12,763 nucleotides of DNA from CAYGZL01 sp964354345 (GTDB lineage Bacteria > Chloroflexota > Anaerolineae > Anaerolineales > UBA4823): NCBI GenBank assembly GCA_964354345.1, contig CAYGZL010000084.1, forward strand, positions 1 to 12,763, written 5' to 3'. How positions within the stretch are numbered: the stretch's first letter is position 1; every line of letters begins with the position of its first letter. The notes under the pieces are model-generated. The model saw only the letters and a program-made list of their open reading frames with translations, searched no databases and was not told the DNA's origin. The position numbers were made by a program, and so were the translations under genes. Positions 1 to 5,323 of this stretch are shown here, piece after piece.

Positions 1-219
1 AGCCTGCCGGTCAGCACGGTGATCGTGGGGATGGAATCGATGGCTCAGTTGGAGCAGAACCTGGCGATCGCCGAGTCCTTCACTCCCATGACTGACGAGG
101 AGCGGCTGACGTTCTTCAAGGACATCCTGCCGCTTGTACGACCGGAGAAGCTACGCTGGAAGGCCACAGATTGGGACAATCCCACGGAGTGGATCCCCCG
201 CCGGCGTGGCTTACCGTAG
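1..219 (+). CDS. Aldo/keto reductase family protein, C-terminal end (5' end outside window)
   Basis: The frame is open from base 1 and ends at TAG 217-219, so this is the last 72 residues of a longer protein. The text SLPVSTVIVGMESMAQLEQNL followed by a helix and 'FTPMTDEERLTFFKDILPLV' resembles the C-terminus of aldo/keto reductases. There the segment after the barrel's last strand (V-I-V-G-M-x-S) contacts the NADPH phosphate, and the next helix reads 'leqNl.ia..f.Pmt..E...l'. The GTG at position 19 lies inside the conserved core and is not a real start. The catalytic Asp/Tyr/Lys/His residues would lie upstream and cannot be seen. The stop codon is inside the first copy of a palindromic repeat. 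The family call is fairly safe; the substrate is unknown. Confidence 0.75.
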   Translation, partial: SLPVSTVIVGMESMAQLEQNLAIAESFTPMTDEERLTFFKDILPLVRPEKLRWKATDWDNPTEWIPRRRGLP

Positions 220-259
220 AATAAATTCGACGGCTATTGTAGAATGAATTCTACGGCTA
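214..259. repeat. Two tandem imperfect palindromes between convergent genes
   Basis: Two 21-bp units, 216-236 and 239-259, match at 19 of 21 positions. Each is built on GTAGAAT-NN-ATTCTAC. The second copy is a perfect 7-bp inverted repeat (239-245 with 248-254), and the first has one mismatch in its right arm. The TAG of the left gene (217-219) and the TAG of the right, minus-strand gene (259-257) both lie inside the repeat pair. Two stacked hairpins between convergent genes could end transcription in both directions. There is no clear T-run, so a dispersed palindromic repeat is equally possible. Confidence 0.6.
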
Positions 260-1171
260 GGTGTAATCCTTTCGGTACACCAGGACCTCTTTCATAACCT
301 GGAAGTCGAAAGACTCATACAGGCGCATGGCGGTATTGCGATAAGCATCCGTTTCCACGTAGATCTGCCGGGCGCCCCGCGCCTGTAGGCGGTGTAGTTC
401 TTCCGACAGCACCACGCGCCCCAAAGCATAACGGCAGAAGTCCGGATGGCAACCCAACGGCTCCACATGGCCTGCCTGTAACGCATCATCGAACCAGCCG
501 ATGCAAAACGCCGCCAGGCGTCCATCCGGAGCCTCGACCACGATGTCCAGATCAGGTCGATGCGCCGGATGCATCAATGTGCGCAAGCGCCACTCCACGG
601 TCATGTTTTTTGTTTCGAAGACCGTCCGGTGCAGCATTACATAGTCAGCGATATCGTTTTCCCCGGCCAGCGGACGGACGATAAATCCGCTCGAGCGGGG
701 GCGATAGATCTTGACGGGCGTTTCCCCTGAGCGCTGCAACAGCGCCTTAGACCACGAATCTTCGCCGATATCCGCCTGGCAGCTAAACCCGGCGGCTGCT
801 AAGTCTTGGATGCGTTGGGACTGATCGGAAAAAACCATGCAATACCAGGCGGGGTGTCCGAAGGGCGTGTCCAACGTCGCCCGGGCGCGCTGATCCGCCC
901 ACCGCAGGATTTCCGGATGGAGTTCAGACTCAACAGATGGGTGGCAGACAATGTCTATGGTCCAGAAAGGCGTCTGCAGAACAGCCCAGGCGATCAGACA
1001 CTGGTGTGCATCGAACCACAACCCGACATTGTCCGGAGCGTCAAGCGCCCAGGAGCACAGCCGGTAGGGCAGATCGACGACATGCAGGTTGTCCTGTGCG
1101 CACTGGCGGGTCAACGCCAGCATAAGGAGCTGATCTGCTGAGGAGGTGTAGGGACGAGGAGCTATTCCCAC
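257..1171 (-). CDS. GNAT-family N-acetyltransferase, probably tandem-domain
   Basis: This 304-residue protein has a clear GNAT fold in its C-terminal half. 'RPLAGENDIADYVMLHRTVF' looks like beta1-alpha1. The central motif A region is 'GHVEPLGCHPDFCRYALGRV', followed by a helix 'LSEELHRLQARGA' for acetyl-CoA pyrophosphate binding, although the usual Q/R-x-x-G-x-G/A is seen only as R-Y-A-L-G. Motif B is 'DAYRNTAMRLYESFDF'. The N-terminal half also has GNAT-like features (LIAWAVLQTPFW, HPEILRWADQRA, LAAAGF), as in two-domain GNATs of the mycothiol-synthase type. The start is GTG at 1171, 12 bases after the 99-residue gene ends, with no strong ribosome site, so a later Met (codon 17) is possible. 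It is likely cotranscribed with that upstream gene. The acyl acceptor is unknown. Confidence 0.8.
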   Translation of the reverse strand: MGIAPRPYTSSADQLLMLALTRQCAQDNLHVVDLPYRLCSWALDAPDNVGLWFDAHQCLIAWAVLQTPFWTIDIVCHPSVESELHPEILRWADQRARATLDTPFGHPAWYCMVFSDQSQRIQDLAAAGFSCQADIGEDSWSKALLQRSGETPVKIYRPRSSGFIVRPLAGENDIADYVMLHRTVFETKNMTVEWRLRTLMHPAHRPDLDIVVEAPDGRLAAFCIGWFDDALQAGHVEPLGCHPDFCRYALGRVVLSEELHRLQARGARQIYVETDAYRNTAMRLYESFDFQVMKEVLVYRKDYT

Positions 1172-1183
1172 TTCTGGCTCTGG

Positions 1184-1483
1184 TTATATGATCTTTCCAA
1201 AAAACCGACTGATGTCGAAATAATAGGACCTTTTCCCGCCTTTCCTCAAGGTGATGTTCAACACGTCGTAGTACTTGCCTCCGTGAGTCATCAGACTTTG
1301 GGAATCCAGATCCCAATCCGCACCTCTCTGACCATGCTGTTGGGTAAGATACTCATACTCAGCGCGTACTCCGGTGATACTGCTGTTGGCATTAATAACC
1401 ACCGCCGTCTCGAGTGAACTACCCTCGCCTCCGCCGAATTTCGGGGCTTTGGGTTTTGGTTTACAGAATTTGAAGAATCCCAT
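1184..1483 (-). CDS. Conserved small protein of unknown function (99 aa)
   Basis: This is a short soluble protein. It starts with MGFFKFCKPKPKAPKFGGGEG, a basic, Pro/Lys-rich leader and Gly patch. A compact domain follows with 'GSSLETAVVINA', 'AEYEYLTQQHGQRGADWDL', 'YDVLNITLRKGGKRSYYFDI' and a final 'RFFGK'. The alternating hydrophobic strands suggest a small alpha/beta fold. I do not recognise a named family, although the motif order looks conserved rather than random. The start ATG at 1483 is well supported by an AGGAG site about 8 bases upstream. It has no signal peptide or membrane segment. Its 5' neighbour is a broken lipoprotein gene ending only 21 bases upstream, and the GNAT gene follows after 12 bases, so the three probably formed one minus-strand operon. 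Confidence 0.7.
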   Translation of the reverse strand: MGFFKFCKPKPKAPKFGGGEGSSLETAVVINANSSITGVRAEYEYLTQQHGQRGADWDLDSQSLMTHGGKYYDVLNITLRKGGKRSYYFDISRFFGKII

Positions 1484-1504
1484 AGAATTATCTCCTGACT
1501 GAGG

Positions 1505-1770
1505 TTATCTACCTGCGTAGCGATAACCATCATCGCTGCCGAAATATGCGCTTCCGCTAAATACCACCAGTGTACACACCACCGGATTGCCGGTCATAAA
1601 CTTCTAAACCAGCTCTGTTTCCTTGCGGACTTCCACCTGGATGGACTCCGGTTCTCTCTGATTCGCACAAACATTGCTTCACCTGGAGCGATCTTCGGAT
1701 TGCAACCCGCTAAGAGCATCGCCACAATGGCCACGAGGATCGACACAAGACGATCAGTTTTTCATTTCAT
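1505..1770 (-). pseudogene. Broken small lipoprotein gene (signal peptide plus lipobox, three lesions)
   Basis: On the minus strand, ATG at 1770 begins M-K-stop-K-T-D-R, then the hydrophobic run LVSILVAIVAMLLAGC. This is a lipoprotein signal with lipobox L-A-G-C, the Cys codon being 1704-1702. The frame continues NPKIAPGEAMFVRIREN to about 1655. From there the sense passes to another frame: ESIQVEVRKETELV, a TAG, then KFMTGNPVVCTLVVFSGS to a TAA at 1507-1505. Joining them takes one missing base near 1650-1655, because an added C gives E-N-P-E-S. The lesions are TGA at 1764-1762, the frameshift, and TAG at 1606-1604. The restored product would be about 88 residues, exported and lipid-anchored. 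A GTG start at 1746 would skip the first stop but loses the basic n-region. Assembly error is possible for one lesion but unlikely for three. Confidence 0.6.
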
Positions 1771-1884
1771 CTCTTCCTGCTTTGCGAGCAATGATAGTGA
1801 TGAGAAAAGGAGGGGAGTGCGTTCGGCTGGAATCACGATCAGCGATCCGAGGTTGACGGATGTGCAGAGGATAATCCAAAACGC

Positions 1885-2160
1885 TTGAGTTGTGAAGGGG
1901 GCTGCCAGTCATGGCGCATAAACAACACCGGCCTCGCTGAAAGCCATGTCAATGCTTTGGCCTACGATCCGACCCATCCGAATACGATCTATGCCGGCCC
2001 AGATAGCAGTGTGTATGTCTCTTTCGACAAAGGGAAGACTTGGAACGCCATCAACGCCGATTTTTCCGGCATTCTCATTGTTTATTCCATCGTGGTAGAC
2101 CCACAATCGAATGTCTATATTGCCACGTCATCTGGGATTTACCAGCTTGAAATGAAGTAA
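1885..2160 (+). pseudogene. Remnant of a BNR/sialidase-like repeat protein
   Basis: The 91-residue frame reads as the end of a beta-propeller protein of the BNR / glycosyl-hydrolase-like repeat type. 'WRINNTGLAESHVNALAYDP' and 'HPNTIYAG' precede 'SVYVSFDKGKTWNAI', which is close to the Asp-box S-x-D-x-G-x-T-W. A second blade follows: 'IVVDPQSNVYIATSSGIYQL'. Such proteins normally have several hundred residues and an export signal. Here only about two blades remain. The frame is open upstream to 1804 without recognisable sequence and has no ribosome site, and TTG 1885 is only a formal start. A 5'-truncated remnant is therefore most likely, although a short expressed fragment cannot be excluded. 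A promoter for the next gene overlaps its 3' end. Confidence 0.5.
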
Positions 2161-2175
2161 TTCTGGGGATATAAT
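2147..2175 (+). promoter_or_regulatory. Sigma-70-type promoter for the LiaI/LiaF-like gene
   Basis: TTGAAA (2147-2152) and TATAAT (2170-2175) are separated by 17 bases, close to the ideal vegetative promoter. Transcription would start near 2182, about 70 bases before ATG 2252. The -35 box lies in the last codons of the BNR-like remnant, which fits that fragment being non-functional. Confidence 0.6.
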
Positions 2176-2251
2176 ATTTATTAAAAGGGGACGAAATACG
2201 TTGTACCAAAGAAAATGATGGATAATAATGTTGAAAGAAAGGAAAACCAAA

Positions 2252-2875
2252 ATGAACAACCAGAAAAATATCGTAAGCATTGTTGGGGGACTGGCATTGA
2301 TCGGCCTGGGAATCCTGTTTTTCCTGGGAAAAATCTTCGGGATCAATATCGGTGAGGATCTATGGCCCTTTTGGGTGATTGGGGCTGGCGCAGTGCTATT
2401 CGTATTGATGCTCATCGGAGGTCCAGCCGCGGGCAGGTTGGCTGTTCCAGGCAGCATTGTTGTGATGGTCGGCCTGATCCTGCTGGTGTTGAATGCCATA
2501 GATCACATGGAGGGTTGGGCGTATGCCTGGACCTTGATCCCGATGAGCGTGGGCATCGGGTCGCTGATCCGCGGCTACTGGAGCAACCTGGAACAGCCTA
2601 AACAAGAAGGCATGCGCTTGATCCGGGTCGGCGCGATCGCCTTTGTCGTCTTCGGGGCGTTCTTTGAAATATTTATTTTCGAAGAGAAGAGCCAGGCGAT
2701 ACAGATCCTGGGACCTGTGCTGATCATCCTGCTTGGAATTTACCTGCTCTTCAGGATCTTCACCCGACAGGGCAGGGAGACGATTGGCAGGGCGGCGCCA
2801 GCAACTCCTGTGAGTCCAACGCCGGTTGAAGAAGAGAAGAAAGCGGCTGAAGAAGAGCCGAAGAACAAAGAATAG
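2252..2875 (+). CDS. Polytopic membrane protein, LiaI/LiaF (DUF5668)-like
   Basis: This 207-residue integral membrane protein has about six hydrophobic helices from Met 2252, roughly at residues 9-28, 37-57, 63-82, 89-105, 123-140 and 147-166. The tail is polar, Pro- and Glu/Lys-rich (VEEEKKAAEEEPKNKE) and probably cytoplasmic. The repeated pattern 'G-x-G-I-L-F-F-L...LWPFWVIGAG' matches the LiaI-LiaF-like transmembrane region often called DUF5668, found in cell-envelope stress sensors and many uncharacterised proteins. I chose ATG 2252 because AAAGGA lies 8 bases upstream; ATG 2228 in the same frame has a poor site. There is no C-terminal LiaF domain, so a stress-sensing role is only a guess. 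A good promoter lies 70 bases upstream. Confidence 0.75.
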   Translation: MNNQKNIVSIVGGLALIGLGILFFLGKIFGINIGEDLWPFWVIGAGAVLFVLMLIGGPAAGRLAVPGSIVVMVGLILLVLNAIDHMEGWAYAWTLIPMSVGIGSLIRGYWSNLEQPKQEGMRLIRVGAIAFVVFGAFFEIFIFEEKSQAIQILGPVLIILLGIYLLFRIFTRQGRETIGRAAPATPVSPTPVEEEKKAAEEEPKNKE

Positions 2876-2910
2876 ACGCATCTGCTTTAAAGAGCCCCGT
2901 AATCAAGAAA

Positions 2911-3672
2911 TTGAGTCGTCCAAAATCCACTCTCACTCAAACCGACCTCGAGAATGGATTGCGCCGGCTTGGACTCGCCCACGGAATTACTATCGAGGTG
3001 CACAGTTCGTTAAGCAGCTTCGGTCCGGTCGAGGGGGGTGCCGCCGCGGTCGTCAATGCCCTCATGAATGTCGTGAGTCAGGACGGCGCACTGGTGATGT
3101 CGGCTTATCCTGTGAGCAAGTCGCTATCGCTGACGGAGGCAGAAAAATCCAGGGGCATCCTGGCCAAAGTGCAGATCTACGAAGAAAATTATGACGGACC
3201 CACCGGAATGGGGGCGATCGCGGATGAATTCCGCCGCAGACCAGGGACTGTGTTAGGGACTGGCATCCACCGGGTATGCGCCTGGGGACGGGACGCTGAC
3301 CTGCACAGCCAGGGGTATCAATCCTTGCTGGAGATGGATGGTTGGGTGCTGCTCTTAGGAGTGGGGATATCATCCTGCTCCAGCATGCACCAGGCGGAGA
3401 AGGTGGGAATACCTCCTGAAATTTCGAATTATTTCAAGTTACCGGAGGATATTCGGTGGGATTATCCTGAGGATATCTACATCGCCTACGGCAGCACGCC
3501 GGAAGACGCCTGGGAGAAAGTTTGGAGACAGGCGGATAGTCGGGGATTCGTCAAGAAAAATCGCATTGGCAACGCAGGATGCGCACTGTTCAAAGCCCGT
3601 GCAGTGGTTGGGATTTATGAAGCCGCTCTGAGGACAGATCCTTTTGGATTGTTTGGCGTGCGAGGTGAATAG
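2911..3672 (+). CDS. AAC(3)-family N-acetyltransferase (antibiotic NAT fold)
   Basis: This 253-residue protein is near the family's usual 260-270. It shows the AAC(3) signatures in order: 'ITIEVHSSLSSFGPVEGGAA' (HSSL-x-x-x-G-x-V-x-GGA), 'VVSQDGALVMSAYP', 'GTGIHRVCAWG', 'LLLGVGISSCSSMHQAEKVG', and the C-terminal 'IGNAGCALFKARAVV' (GNA-x-x-x-L). The family moves acetyl from acetyl-CoA to amino groups, classically the 3-amino group of aminoglycosides. This copy is divergent: the common S-x-H-P-x-x-S is reduced to G-I-H-R-V-C, and the GHD-like turn reads G-I-S. Environmental members often act on other amines, so resistance should not be assumed. The start is TTG 2911 with a weak ribosome site, 35 bases after the membrane protein. 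The next gene begins one base after the stop, so the two were coupled. Confidence 0.8.
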   Translation: MSRPKSTLTQTDLENGLRRLGLAHGITIEVHSSLSSFGPVEGGAAAVVNALMNVVSQDGALVMSAYPVSKSLSLTEAEKSRGILAKVQIYEENYDGPTGMGAIADEFRRRPGTVLGTGIHRVCAWGRDADLHSQGYQSLLEMDGWVLLLGVGISSCSSMHQAEKVGIPPEISNYFKLPEDIRWDYPEDIYIAYGSTPEDAWEKVWRQADSRGFVKKNRIGNAGCALFKARAVVGIYEAALRTDPFGLFGVRGE

Positions 3673-3673
3673 T

Positions 3674-4514
3674 ATGAATTCGATAGATCCGTGGAAAATC
3701 GATACCTTTTTCCAAAGATCGATCGGTTTCGTCGAAGAAAACGGCTCTTCCCTTGAAAAAGCTCGCCTGAGGTGCATCTTACATGACAAAAAGCCTCGCA
3801 CCGAGGATATCGAATCTTTCATACAATTATAAAACACGGATGGCGGGTTTGCGTGCCTCTTCACAACCGGGAAGATCAGCGCGGTTGACAACACGGTCAA
3901 CGCCCTGTGGTGGCTGGAGGAGCTTGGGATACTCGAAGCGTCTATCGCCGATCGAGCCATCGCATACCTGCTGGAAGTTCAGAAAGACGATGGCAGTTGG
4001 GACGAATCGCCGGACGTCGCCCAGTATAACCTGCCGCCGTGGATCAACCCCGGCGACCTCAGAACCAGGCTTTACCTGACTGCCTACGCCGCCTATTGGT
4101 TGGCATTAAGAGGCAACCGGGCACATCCAGCTTTTCAAAGGGCGTTGAATTTCTTGCTCCTCCATCAGGAAAAGGGGGGCAAATTCACGGGTCACCTGCA
4201 CACCTCCTGGATTACGACCAGCGTCTTCTTGATGGCCGGGGAACGGTATGCCCGGGTCGCGGAGCAGGGCTTAGACTACCTGTTCAACATACCGCTGGAC
4301 AAATGGGCCGACTCCCAGGTCTCCTGGGCGCTGGATTGCCTGGGGCATGCGGGGTTGAAGAAGGAGCACCATTTCATCATGAAGGGCATACAGGTTAAAT
4401 GAAAGGCAAGAGCCGGACGGAAGCTGGTCATCCGAGGATGGGGAAATCCACGCCGTCAATACCACCATCGGAGTGTTAAAGGCCTATAAACTTTTCGGCT
4501 TATTTTCTGGCTGA
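3674..4514 (+). pseudogene. Prenyltransferase/squalene-cyclase repeat protein, broken by a nonsense codon and a frameshift
   Basis: ATG 3674 has a GAGGTGA site just upstream, inside the end of the AAC(3)-like gene. The frame gives MNSIDPWKIDTFFQRSIGFV to FIQL, stops at TAA 3830-3832, and continues in the same frame with NTDGGFACLFTTGKISAVDN. Reading TAA as CAA or GAA restores the repeat 'IQL-(Q/E)-NTDGGF'. It runs to TGA 4400-4402, but sense passes by a one-base shift near 4397 into N-E-R-Q-E-P-D-G-S-W-S-S-E-D-G, ending at TGA 4512-4514. Four QW-type repeats are visible: NTDGGF, QKDDGSW, QEKGGKF and QEPDGSW. These belong to the alpha/alpha-barrel fold of prenyltransferases and squalene/hopene cyclases. 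The restored length of about 280 residues is half a hopene cyclase and shows no DxDD motif, so it was not a normal cyclase. Its former substrate is unknown. Confidence 0.75.
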
Positions 4515-4520
4515 GCTGAC

Positions 4521-4922
4521 ATGACCACTCGACCCCTCTCAGTAACTGCGACATGGTTCCTCATTGGCATGAACGCGTTGGTCTGGCTGGTTTTTGGGGT
4601 CATCGTGGCGATGAATGCACATCCTGCGCTGCCCAATCAACCTCTCGTCAAGGGGGGCATGGCGTTCCTGTCATTTGTCGTGGCTGGCGTTTTGATCGGG
4701 TTGATCTTCTTACTCGCCCGGCGCAGCCGGCTGGCCTATTTTAGTAGTTTGGGTTTGTTCCTGGTGATCACTTTCCTGACAATTACCGATCAGTTCGGCT
4801 GGTCGGACTTCGTCATCCTGGTGATCAACCTGACGCCCATGATTTTACTGCTCAAAGACCGGCGCTGGTATTTACGAGTACTTTCGCCACAGCGAAGAAA
4901 TGGAAGTTGCGCAGAAAATTAG
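4521..4922 (+). CDS. Small integral membrane protein, four predicted helices
   Basis: This 133-residue protein has four hydrophobic stretches: about residues 8-31 (ATWFLIGMNALVWLVFGVIV), 45-66 (GGMAFLSFVVAGVLIGLIFL), 73-91 and 95-110. The tail is short and basic (KDRRWYLRVLSPQRR). I do not recognise a named family, though small four-helix proteins of this type are common in Chloroflexota-like genomes. ATG 4521 is 6 bases after the end of the broken prenyltransferase-repeat gene and has no strong ribosome site of its own, which suggests it was translated by coupling. Damage to that upstream gene may therefore lower its expression. No catalytic residues are evident. Confidence 0.65.
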   Translation: MTTRPLSVTATWFLIGMNALVWLVFGVIVAMNAHPALPNQPLVKGGMAFLSFVVAGVLIGLIFLLARRSRLAYFSSLGLFLVITFLTITDQFGWSDFVILVINLTPMILLLKDRRWYLRVLSPQRRNGSCAEN

Positions 4923-5026
4923 TGAATGAATCACACCCGTTGTGGTTGAATCCATTTGCACACAAAACAGCCCTTGATCCACCAGTTGTCACTTGCACGA
5001 CCACATTTAGGCACACCTAAATTCAT

Positions 5027-5044
5027 ACCCCCAGGGGTGGGGGT
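5027..5044. repeat. Short GC-rich hairpin
   Basis: ACCCCC (5027-5032) and GGGGGT (5039-5044) form a perfect 6-bp stem with a 6-base loop, AGGGGT. It lies about 100 bases after the membrane-protein stop and has no T-run, so it is at best a weak or factor-dependent transcription stop. Confidence 0.35.
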
Positions 5045-5075
5045 TGGTTGCTATGGGTTATCCATAATGTCCAAT

Positions 5076-5121
5076 CCCTACAGGTGGCTGAAAAATGTCT
5101 ATCTTATAACCGCCTGTGGGG
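5076..5121 (+). repeat. 12-bp hairpin with 22-base loop
   Basis: CCCTACAGGTGG (5076-5087) pairs along its full length with CCGCCTGTGGGG (5110-5121). There are ten Watson-Crick and two G-T pairs and an AT-rich 22-base loop. It lies about 100 bases before the promoter and has no T-run after it. It could be a folded 3' end of an upstream transcript or a two-half protein-binding site. Confidence 0.4.
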
Positions 5122-5127
5122 GCTTGT

Positions 5128-5138
5128 TAGTCTGACAA
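5128..5138. promoter_or_regulatory. FadR-subfamily operator-like site
   Basis: TAGTCTGACAA fits the pattern T-N-G-T-N3-A-C-N-A reported for FadR-type GntR regulators, with the near-palindromic core GTC-T-GAC. It also sits in a wider imperfect inverted repeat, CTTGTTA (5123-5129) / TGACAAG (5133-5139). It lies about 80 bases before the -35 box and 190 bases before the GntR/FCD gene. A chance match to this loose pattern is possible. Confidence 0.35.
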
Positions 5139-5218
5139 GTCCATATTTTACATGCCGTGTCACTGGCACTTCAGTTGGTATGAAGAGAGGAGAGCTAGTC
5201 CAGGTTGCATTTCTAAGA

Positions 5219-5247
5219 TTGACAGGCTAATATCACCGTGATATATT
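5219..5247 (+). promoter_or_regulatory. Strong sigma-70-type promoter of the hydroxylase operon
   Basis: TTGACA (5219-5224, perfect -35) and TATATT (5242-5247, one base from the -10 consensus) have an ideal 17-base spacer. Transcription would begin near 5254, leaving a leader of about 70 bases before GTG 5324. The -10 box sits entirely inside the left arm of the palindrome at 5240-5258, so a bound repressor would block polymerase. Confidence 0.75.
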
Positions 5248-5270
5248 AGTAATATATCAGATTTGGTGAT
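5232..5270. promoter_or_regulatory. Nested palindromic operator over the -10 box
   Basis: The inner element GATATATTA-G-TAATATATC (5240-5258) is a perfect palindrome with 9-bp arms. It is flanked by a perfect outer pair, ATCACC (5232-5237) and GGTGAT (5265-5270). The inner part covers the -10 box and the predicted start point. It lies just upstream of a GntR/FCD gene, so it is the best candidate for that protein's own operator. The outer pair is off-centre (2 against 6 bases from the inner arms), so it may be a separate site or part of a transcript hairpin. Confidence 0.6.
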
Positions 5271-5288
5271 TTGGTTTTCCTTAACCAA
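5271..5288. repeat. Inverted repeat in the operon leader
   Basis: TTGGTT (5271-5276) and AACCAA (5283-5288) form a perfect 6-bp inverted repeat with a 6-base gap. It lies directly after the GGTGAT arm and inside the predicted 5' leader. It could be a second regulator half-site pair or an RNA hairpin, and it leaves the ribosome site near 5310 free. Confidence 0.35.
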
Positions 5289-5323
5289 CCGACCGAAAAA
5301 GTGTCGATAAAGGGAAAATTACC

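Larger units (their letters stand above)
4923..5218 (+). other. Gene-free region upstream of the operon promoter
   Basis: No convincing gene is present. A 60-codon open frame at 5048-5230 has no ribosome site, runs into the -35 box and resembles nothing I know. The stretch instead holds three structured elements listed separately: a GC-rich hairpin (5027-5044), a longer hairpin (5076-5121) and a FadR-type operator-like site (5128-5138). Together with the promoter and palindromes up to 5288 this makes an unusually long control region of about 400 bases. Confidence 0.5.

Noticed and set aside
3439..3960. A 173-codon open frame on the minus strand across the AAC(3)-like gene end and the start of the repeat-protein gene
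   Set aside because: It is antisense to two clearly coding segments with recognisable families, has no ribosome site, and its protein looks random.
5048..5230. A 60-codon open frame before the operon promoter, considered as a leader peptide
   Set aside because: It lacks a ribosome site, overlaps the -35 box and hairpins, and precedes the predicted transcription start.
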